A stretch of 64,000 bases of DNA, taken from the NCBI GenBank assembly GCA_034387635.1, contig JAOANU010000017.1, positions 186,001 to 250,000 on the forward strand. The letters are read 5' to 3'. Source of the DNA: Rhodosporidiobolus odoratus. Its lineage: Eukaryota; Basidiomycota; Microbotryomycetes; Sporidiobolales; Sporidiobolaceae. Below are positions 58,001-64,000 of this stretch, in pieces. The first letter of the stretch is position 1. Each line of letters starts with the position of its first letter. The notes under the pieces were generated by a model. The model did no database searches, was not told the origin of the DNA, and worked only from the letters and a program-made list of their open reading frames with translations. Made by a program: the position numbers and the translations under genes.

Positions 58001-59729
58001 GGTTGAGAGGGGTCGTGAGGGGGTTGAAGTCGAGGAGGTCGAAAGCGGGAGCCCAGAGTCGAGGGACTGTAGCAATGACGTAGCGCTGAGAGTGCTTGAA
58101 GACTGGTAGGCTCGGTGGTGCGGGCGGGAACGCTGCGCAGATGCTGAATGAACGACAAGACGTGGGAGCTGAGAAGGTCGAAACGAGTGTGGGTGAGTCG
58201 GTTGAGCCGGCGTGGCAACAGGCAGACGGCTTGGCGGCGAGGATGAAGGAAGAGAGGTAAGTCAGTCAAGAAGCGAAGGAGGAAGCGGTGAGGGCGAACC
58301 TCGGGAGGGGGTCGTTCCCGCCTGCGTTGCGCGCCCGGTCCAGGCCAGGCTCGCAGGACTTCCGGAGTGAACGCGTCCTGCGTGGGATGTGCTAGATCTG
58401 TTATGCTGCAGTATGATGGTGACTGTGCGGGTGCACGACGACACCTCCTGCTGCTCCAACGCGTCGCAAACATATGAGAACACGAAGCGGTTTCGTTTGA
58501 GTCTGGTCATATGTACGATGACAGAGCTCTGTCGATTTGCTGGTGCTACAACAAGGTGTACGGGTCCGTGCTGTAGATCTGATTGTTCTGGAGCAATTGT
58601 GAGGCTTCTGATGCTAGTAAAGCCTACAAGGCTGCCGCTATGGACCGCGAAATCTCATCTCAGTGTTCCCTAAGCCCTATTTCTGCCCTTGGTCGACAGC
58701 TTGCACCGGCCGGTCCAAGGTGCGGACCTGTAGATACTTGAGTCGCTAGCTTGCCCTGTACAGCTATACAACCGAGAGAAAAAAGGGCTTACATGGGGAA
58801 AATGTCTACTTGGAGCAAGACATTCTTGACAACCTACGATGCTGAACATTGTGCAGCACGTCCCATACACTCAGCGAGGCACTGTACATATTCCACTGGG
58901 TGGATTGGTGTCATGGAGCGCAGTGGGTACGTGGATATATACTCACTCTGCTTTTCTATATATGTAGCAGGTCATGCTTTCTGGTTCCTGTCGTGTTGCT
59001 CCTCAGCACATACAACTACATTCTATGCCTCTCCAGCTGAGCTACAGCATATTCTGCTGTCACAGCAGGCTGCACGGCCCAGTGCCAAAACAGGCTGAGC
59101 GTGTCAAAAGCACATAAACCTCAGTCTTCCCTTGCGTTGCAAGTTGAAGCAGCTCGGACAGCTGCCGCAGTGTGATACACAGAACAAGGCTGGAAGCGGA
59201 GGGCAACTAGCCAATAGTGTGTATATGCAAGTGGCTGAGGTTGGCGGAAGTACCAGCACATTACTGAGCAAGGGGAGGCGTGACTGCATGAGCTGCCAAG
59301 TGGCCACAGTCAACCGTGTAGTCCACTGAAACCCCCTGCGGATTCAGAGAGTGCTTCTTTGCGGTTCATGGTGCTCACCTGTTGCACAGAAAAGCAAGTT
59401 GAGAAGGTCAATACTGACAGTCGAGAACCGAATGCGCCTTACTACCACTTTTTTCAGAGCTGGAGGGCGCCGGAGGTCCTTGGTTATTACAACCAGAAGG
59501 ATGAAGCGACTGCTTGACAGGACAAGAGAACCAAAGACGTAACCGAAGGAAACCGACGAGAAAGGTTAAGAAAAAGGTGGCTTTGCCGAGCTGGGACGGC
59601 TCCGTGGAGACGCACGGCAGAGCCGCTTTTGACCGAGTACGTCACCGAGTCGGTGTTCCTCGGATGCTGCGTTCTCTCAGCTTGCAGCCTGGTCCTGCAT
59701 TCCTCACTTGCCAACTGCGCTTGCTCTTC
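58001..59729. other. 1.7 kb repeat-bearing intergenic region
   Basis: Contains the promoter of the chitin deacetylase (58001-58300) and one copy of a dispersed repeat (58441-58531) also found at 62059. The rest has short frames only. Exons upstream of the unknown gene at 59730 could hide at 59460-59720 but I cannot join them with confidence. Confidence 0.45.
58441..58531. repeat. Diverged dispersed repeat, copy A
   Basis: Aligns without gaps to 62059-62149 in the same orientation, with 71 of 91 positions identical by my manual count. The best block is the shared ttgagtctggtcat. In one plus-strand frame both copies read KR-x-RLSLVI, so it may be a remnant of a coding sequence. Confidence 0.75.
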
Positions 59730-61023
59730 ATGACGACACCTTTCGATAAAGGACGTGCTCACAGCCTCCTGACACGCGCCCTCAGTGATCTCAAGGTCCA
59801 AGTCGAGAAGAGCATACCGTGGAACGGGGAACCTGCGAAGAGAGGACCCAAAAGTTCGTATATCCGGATCCGAAGATTTGCTATCACCAACGTCGCCAAG
59901 CAAGATGTGTTGCTCGGCGAGGCACAATGGGACCTTCTGTCACGGGCTGATCAAGAGAACGTGTGCCAGAGGCTGAAGATGCTGCAAGAGGATGTGAGGG
60001 AAGGTCGAAAGCCGGAGTGGAGCCAAGCAGTACGTCCACGCTAGCCTTACTGATCAAGCAAATGCAGGCTGACAGACTGACTCTTATGCAGGAGTTTCTG
60101 AGGATGATTGGGACCTGGCTGGCCATCTATGGTCAAGAGGCGGTAAGTACAACTTGGATGCCAAATTCCTCACCGCTCACGGCCCGGACAATCTCGTGCT
60201 GCGCTAACTGGATCTATCTTGGCCCCAACTATGTAGAGCGTTCTACGTCCGACCCTTGCCCTCAAAGCACTGAATAAGCTAGTCGCCTCTCGGCTGCGTC
60301 TCTACGATATCAATGCCATCACCTTGAACGAGCGGAAAGACGCAACTTTACACTACCTCAGCTTGCGTTGGCAAGGCTACAGCCCGGCAAAACAGAAGGA
60401 GATTGCCAGGATCTTGTCGAACCAGGTCGGCTATATCTACGATCTCTATGATTCCGCACCATTGCCACTGGATGACCTCCTTGATCTCGTGGTAAGATCC
60501 CTTCCCGCCTCTTTCATCGGACATGTTCGCGCTGATTATCTACCATACGTGCCCCAAAGCCCGAGGGTTCACTCGTTGTGGCCTTTACGCCATATCTTTG
60601 GGCTTTCGAAGCTGAGGCTGATGCTCACTACCCGGCAGCGGCTGGCCGCGTCCGTTTGTTTATGGCTGAAGTGACAAAGACGTGGCGGCATCTAGATTCA
60701 CACAATTTGCAAGGTCGCATGGTCAACAATGTCCACCGCGAGGGCGAGAACCTCAAGCAAGCCCACGCCGGACCCGCCTCGGTGGGGCAGCTCGCACAGT
60801 CACTTGTGAGTCCTTGCAAGGTGTCTCAACAGAGGTTCCCTACTGACTTGCCATCTCCGCCCCCCACAGCCAATGGTCACCAGCCTCACACTGGGCCAGG
60901 TATGCCGCCACTTCCTGCACAATCTCCTGCCGCCCGTGACTGACAAATGGCGTACTTCCACAGTGCTTCAACCCCATCACCGGCATGTTGATGGTACGCA
61001 TTAGTACTTCTCCCGCCAGATAA
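59730..61023 (+). CDS. Unrecognised 313-residue protein, six exons
   Basis: Function unknown. Exons 59730-60029, 60092-60142, 60237-60491, 60560-60805, 60870-60899 and 60964-61023. All five introns are 62-94 nt, have GT-AG ends (GTACGT, GTAAGT, GTAAGA, GTGAGT, GTATGC donors) and sit in phase 0, which strongly argues for a real gene. Start ATG 59730 (MTTPFDKGRAHSLLTRALSD); an in-frame ATG at 59664 would add 22 residues. The protein is soluble and mostly helical-looking: KQDVLLGEAQWDLLSRADQE, EFLRMIGTWLAIYGQEA, LRPTLALKALNKLVASRLRL, KQKEIARILSNQVGYIYDLY, GSLVVAFTPYLWAFEAEADA. No signal peptide, membrane segment or motif that I know. It ends TAA at 61021-61023 shortly before a relic LTR, so the 3' end may be truncated or recently altered by an insertion. 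Confidence 0.65.
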
Positions 61024-61289
61024 TTCGGACAAAAACTGATTCTCGTGTTTGCGCTTGTTGTCAAGTGTTCCCTCACGTATATTGGGTACAGGTCGGCACT
61101 TCACCACGGTACGCCCAAGGAAATGTGGCAAGCGCAGAGGTGGTAGTTGCGCATACAAGGGGGATCTGAGTAGACAGAGCTTGTAGGTCGAAATCATACT
61201 TGAGAAGGCTGAAAGGAAGTCATCAGTGATCCTCTGAGCTGCAGCAGTGCAAAGATGCTACAGTCCGTCCACATGTGTGCATCACACTG

Positions 61290-61632
61290 AATACCTTGTG
61301 AGATAATCCATGGCAGCCGGGGTGGTACGGAAGCGTAAGAAAGCCACAGCAGCAGTTGCCGATGAGGATGTCAACTGTGATTGCGGGGACTACCAGTAAT
61401 CGAGCCGAATGGCGAGTCCAGAGTTGCGGCGAAGGGAGGGTGGAAGGCGGATGAGCCAACACTAGCTCGACGACCTGAAAACAGGGTAACAGACGTGTTG
61501 CACTGGGTTGGTCTCCGTTAGCGTGAGCGTGAGGCGAGAAACCCAAGTTCTGCCCGCCTGTCCACTCCAAGCTTCACCCAATATGTCTCATATATTCCTC
61601 CTGACTTCTCCGTGGTAAGCTCCGGGCTTACA
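61290..61632 (-). mobile_element. Relic solo LTR related to the LTR at 62284
   Basis: Several blocks align in order with the LTR at 62284-62665: a ggggact-x-acc block near 61388, tggaaggcg...ccaacactagctcgac near 61439-61470, a cagggtaaca...gtgttgc block near 61490, tctccgttagcgtgagcg near 61511, tctcatatattcctcctg near 61588, and a gggcttaca end at 61632 corresponding to the TTACA end of the intact LTR. No internal element sequence follows, so it looks like a solo LTR. The left end near 61290 is approximate. Confidence 0.6.
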
Positions 61633-62283
61633 GAGGAGGGACGAGTTGCTGAGTTGAGCGAGACTGACGGAGAATCAGAAACAATGAACTGATCCTGGAT
61701 TCTCAGATGAAACAACCGGGGAGGGAGAACTAGCGCTAGCTAAACTAGAAGAGGGAAACCCAAATTTGAGCTATAAGTTGCCTTGTGTTGAGTGATTCAT
61801 CTACTCGCCTCAACCTTTGCAAGTCGCAACTGTAAGTGCAGCGTGTGATAAGATTAGCAAAGGACCAATAGTATGTAGGTTAGAGAGAAGAAAGCTTAGC
61901 AGCGGCAGCGGTGGAAGGAGTGGTATCCTTATAGTGATCATAGACTAAAGGGGCTGCAAGGGTGATAGCGTACCGAATCGAGCAGCAATGCGAGCAAGTC
62001 AGCTACCTTGACGGAAGGCTCAGCTCAATGTTGCCGGAGGTGAAGCCAACGCGAAAGAACACCTCCTGCGACTTCAACACGTGGAAGAGATGTAATAACA
62101 GGAAGCGCTCTCGCTTGAGTCTGGTCATTTATAAGGTGACAGATCTCTGCCTCTCTCTGATCGCTCCATCCATTTTGCAGCTTGAGTGGGGCGCAGATTT
62201 GGTCTCGGTCATCGCCCTCATTGCAATCACAATTGGAAAGACAGATTTCATAGGGACAGCCACCATGGCGGCACTAGCCGCAT
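61633..62283. other. Spacer between relic LTR and retrotransposon LTR
   Basis: Contains dispersed repeat copy B. A plus-strand frame at 61962-62288 of about 100 codons lines up in frame with the region of copy A, but it has no recognisable domain. Confidence 0.45.
62059..62149. repeat. Diverged dispersed repeat, copy B
   Basis: Second copy of the 91-bp repeat at 58441-58531, same orientation, 3.6 kb away. The two copies flank the unknown gene and the relic LTR. Confidence 0.75.
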
Positions 62284-62665
62284 TGTAAGGGATCTCTCCC
62301 TTACGACACTCTGGTGACGAAGTTGTGCTACGCTTCCGAGTTATGGCACGGGGGACTCACCGGGGTTCTACAGGGAGGGAAGGGTAGTGAGGAAGCGTGG
62401 TGGAAGGTCGCCTATAACGACCAACACTCGACTCGACGCTGCAACGGTAGACAAGGGAACCAAGTGTATTGCTGGTTCGTTCTCCGGTAAGCGTGAGCGT
62501 AAGGTGAGCTACAAAGAGAGTCACACACCTGGTTCGTTCTCCGGTAAGCGTGAGCGTAAGGAGAAGAACCAGAATGCGCCGTGCTCATCCTTCAACATGG
62601 ATCCGTGTCTCATCTTTTCTCCTCCTATATCCTTTCCAACCTTGGGTGAGGCACTTAGCCTTACA
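62284..62665 (-). repeat. 3' LTR of the chromovirus, 382 bp
   Basis: Bounded by TGTAAGG at 62284-62290 and its inverse CCTTACA at 62659-62665, the TG...CA form expected for LTRs. The right edge touches the polypurine tract. The left edge is less sure because a hairpin (gtaaggga, tctc, tcccttac) starts there. The five bases before it, cgcat, are the candidate target-site duplication to look for at the other end of the element. Confidence 0.65.
62472..62561. repeat. Two perfect 33-bp direct repeats inside the LTR
   Basis: Positions 62472-62504 and 62529-62561 are identical (core ctccggtaagcgtgagcg), 57 bp apart. A diverged single copy occurs in the relic LTR near 61511. Such LTR-internal repeats often carry promoter elements. 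Confidence 0.9.
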
Positions 62666-62683
62666 CCCTCCCCCTCCCCTTCC
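62666..62683 (-). promoter_or_regulatory. Polypurine tract for plus-strand priming
   Basis: Eighteen purines on the minus strand (ggaaggggagggggaggg) lie directly next to the LTR edge at 62665 and 17 nt past the integrase stop, exactly where Ty3/gypsy elements prime second-strand synthesis. Confidence 0.75.
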
Positions 62684-62700
62684 AGCGAGAACCCTTCTCG

Positions 62701-64000
62701 CTAAACTTCCCCCCTCCCTTTCCTTTCCTCCCACACATCCAGCGCTTCCGTATCCTCCACGTTCGCCGCTGCTTCCCACGTATTATCCGAATCTGGATAC
62801 CCTTCCCATCGTACCAGGTATTTCCGACTCCGCCCTTTCCCTTTCTCGTCCAAAATCGCCTCGACGATATACTCCTTCTCCCCCTCCACATCCATCGGTT
62901 CCGGTCGAGGGGGTTCGCGGTTAGGGTGGAGAAGAGGATCGTTGATGTTGTAGACCTTGAGTTTAGAAGAGTGGAAGACGGGGTGAGAACGGTCGGAGGA
63001 AGGAAGGTCGAGGTGATAAGTTGAAGTGTCGGGGAAAGCCGCCTTGACTGTATAAGGACCGTCCCAGCGAGGAAAGAGTTTTGCCGCCCGGGTATCGCCG
63101 CCCCGCGTCTTGTACCTCGCCCTCCTGTCCGCTGAATCCACCATCACCAAGTCACCGACCTTAAACCCCTGATCCTGACCGCGTCGCTTGTTCGCCTGTT
63201 CCGCTTGTCTGACCTTAGACGCCGCGAGAGCGTCCCTGACCTCCTCAATCTTACTCTTGCGCTCCGCGATGACTTCCTCGACGGCGGGGAGAGGCGAGGG
63301 CGTGGAAAAAGAAGGGGGGAGAAGGGACGGTTTGTAACCGAGAACGACCTCGAAGGGTGACGAACCTGTAGAGACGTTCACGGCAGTATTCATCGAATAC
63401 TCAACCAAAGAGAGATAACGTACCCAGTCTTTCTGTTGACGAGAGACATACTGTCGTAAAACTTGAACCGCCGTCTTGTTGGTCCGCTCGCTTCGCCCGT
63501 CCGTCTCTGGGTGGAAGGAGGTCGACATCTGCAACTTTACACCCACTCGCTCATGGAGAGAGCGCCAAAAACGTGAAGTAAAAAGCTTGTCTCTGTCCGA
63601 GACCAAACGTTTCGGAAGACCGAACAGCGCGAACCACCCACAGTAAACTAAGTCCGCGATCTCCTTAGCGCCGTCCTTTGAACGGCACACTAAGAGACGA
63701 GAGTACCCCGTTAAACGACACGTAATTGTGAGCAACATGTCCTTCCCCTCCGACAGAGGGAGCGGGCCCACAAAATCCAAAGCCACGTCTTCGAACGGTC
63801 GAAGCGGTACCGGAAGTGCGTGAAGCAACCCGGCCCGCTTCGTGGTCCTCGCCTTGAACCGTTGACATCCGTCGCATGAAGAGACGTAACGCAAAACGTC
63901 CTTCGACATGCCAGGCCAGTAGAACGACTGCGAGAGACTCGACAGCGTCTTCCTGGGACCCAGATGTCCGAGCGCGTCATGCGCGTCATGAAGGAGAGTT
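62701..64000 (-). CDS. Retrotransposon Pol fragment: integrase and chromodomain
   Basis: C-terminal part of a gypsy polyprotein, incomplete at the window end. From the right: a HHCC zinc finger (LLHDAHDALGHLGPRK and SSCDGCQRF), the integrase core with its acidic triad (VALDFVGPLPL, LVSDRDKLFT, HPETDGRSERTNK), a basic linker, a GPY/F-like module (RWDGPYTVKAAF, HPVFHSSKLKVYN), and a chromodomain (EYIVEAILDEKGKGRS, RKYLVRWEGYPDSDNTWE). Stop TAG at 62701-62703. The frame is intact and all three catalytic acids are present, so the integrase could be active. The chromodomain marks it as a chromovirus, a group whose integrases target histone-marked chromatin in fungi. GC content is somewhat lower than that of the neighbouring housekeeping genes. 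Confidence 0.9.
   Translation of the reverse strand, partial: TLLHDAHDALGHLGPRKTLSSLSQSFYWPGMSKDVLRYVSSCDGCQRFKARTTKRAGLLHALPVPLRPFEDVALDFVGPLPLSEGKDMLLTITCRLTGYSRLLVCRSKDGAKEIADLVYCGWFALFGLPKRLVSDRDKLFTSRFWRSLHERVGVKLQMSTSFHPETDGRSERTNKTAVQVLRQYVSRQQKDWVRYLSLVEYSMNTAVNVSTGSSPFEVVLGYKPSLLPPSFSTPSPLPAVEEVIAERKSKIEEVRDALAASKVRQAEQANKRRGQDQGFKVGDLVMVDSADRRARYKTRGGDTRAAKLFPRWDGPYTVKAAFPDTSTYHLDLPSSDRSHPVFHSSKLKVYNINDPLLHPNREPPRPEPMDVEGEKEYIVEAILDEKGKGRSRKYLVRWEGYPDSDNTWEAAANVEDTEALDVWEERKGRGEV

Larger units (their letters stand above)
62284..64000 (-). mobile_element. 3' part of a Ty3/gypsy chromovirus LTR retrotransposon
   Basis: Minus-strand element cut by the window end. In element order: pol 3' region (zinc-binding and integrase core), chromodomain, stop, polypurine tract, then LTR. 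Gag, protease, reverse transcriptase and the 5' LTR would lie beyond 64000. The integrase frame is open throughout, so the copy may be recent. Confidence 0.85.

Noticed and set aside
1..64000. CRISPR arrays, rRNA or tRNA genes, bacterial-type systems
   Set aside because: No regularly spaced repeats, no tRNA B-box with a matching A-box, and the genes are clearly eukaryotic with introns.

Overview
This is a nuclear chromosome segment from a GC-rich, intron-dense fungus. Genes carry several introns of about 50-120 nt with GTNNGT donors and C/T-rich acceptors, and intergenic spaces are short apart from a few gaps. The gene content (CSC1-type channel, Ran1-like kinase, chitin deacetylase, Ty3/gypsy chromovirus) and the style suggest a basidiomycete. 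My best guess, from overall impression only, is a red yeast of the Pucciniomycotina (Rhodotorula/Sporobolomyces type). No bacterial-type operons, rRNA, recognisable tRNA or CRISPR were seen.

Layout. 0.5-8.5 kb: two kinase genes on the minus strand. The first is a TKL-like kinase ending in a C1-type zinc finger; the second is a Ran1/Pat1-like kinase. 8.5-12.4 kb: a 3.9 kb gap with no supportable gene. 12.4-25.9 kb: four plus-strand genes, a membrane-anchored amidohydrolase, a CSC1/DUF221 channel, the diflavin reductase TAH18 and an MFS transporter. 26.2-28.9 kb, minus strand: a 744-residue secreted protein with two histidine-rich modules encoded by adjacent exons and ending at Kex2-type KR sites; this is the most unusual gene here. 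30.9-33.9 kb: a large disordered protein I do not recognise. 34.9-50.1 kb: a compact housekeeping block with RBM26/27-like RNA-binding protein (-), DDX51/Dbp6 helicase (+), cytosolic glutamyl-tRNA synthetase (-), exosome subunit Rrp41 (+), mitochondrial ribosomal protein uS19m (-) and Tim13 (+). These six alternate in orientation, so they form three head-to-head pairs with short shared promoters. 50.5-58.0 kb, minus strand: a Neo1-like P4-ATPase and a secreted chitin deacetylase. 58-64 kb: a repeat-rich end with an unrecognised 313-residue gene, a relic LTR, diverged dispersed repeats, and the 3' part of a minus-strand Ty3/gypsy chromovirus (integrase, chromodomain, polypurine tract, LTR) that runs off the window.

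Gene models were spliced by eye. Starts and stops were placed on the sequence. Splice sites were chosen because they restore conserved motifs or keep phase. The models for the CCCH protein, Tim13, uS19m, the histidine-rich protein and the unknown 313-residue protein were checked nucleotide by nucleotide; internal exon limits of the other genes are less certain.
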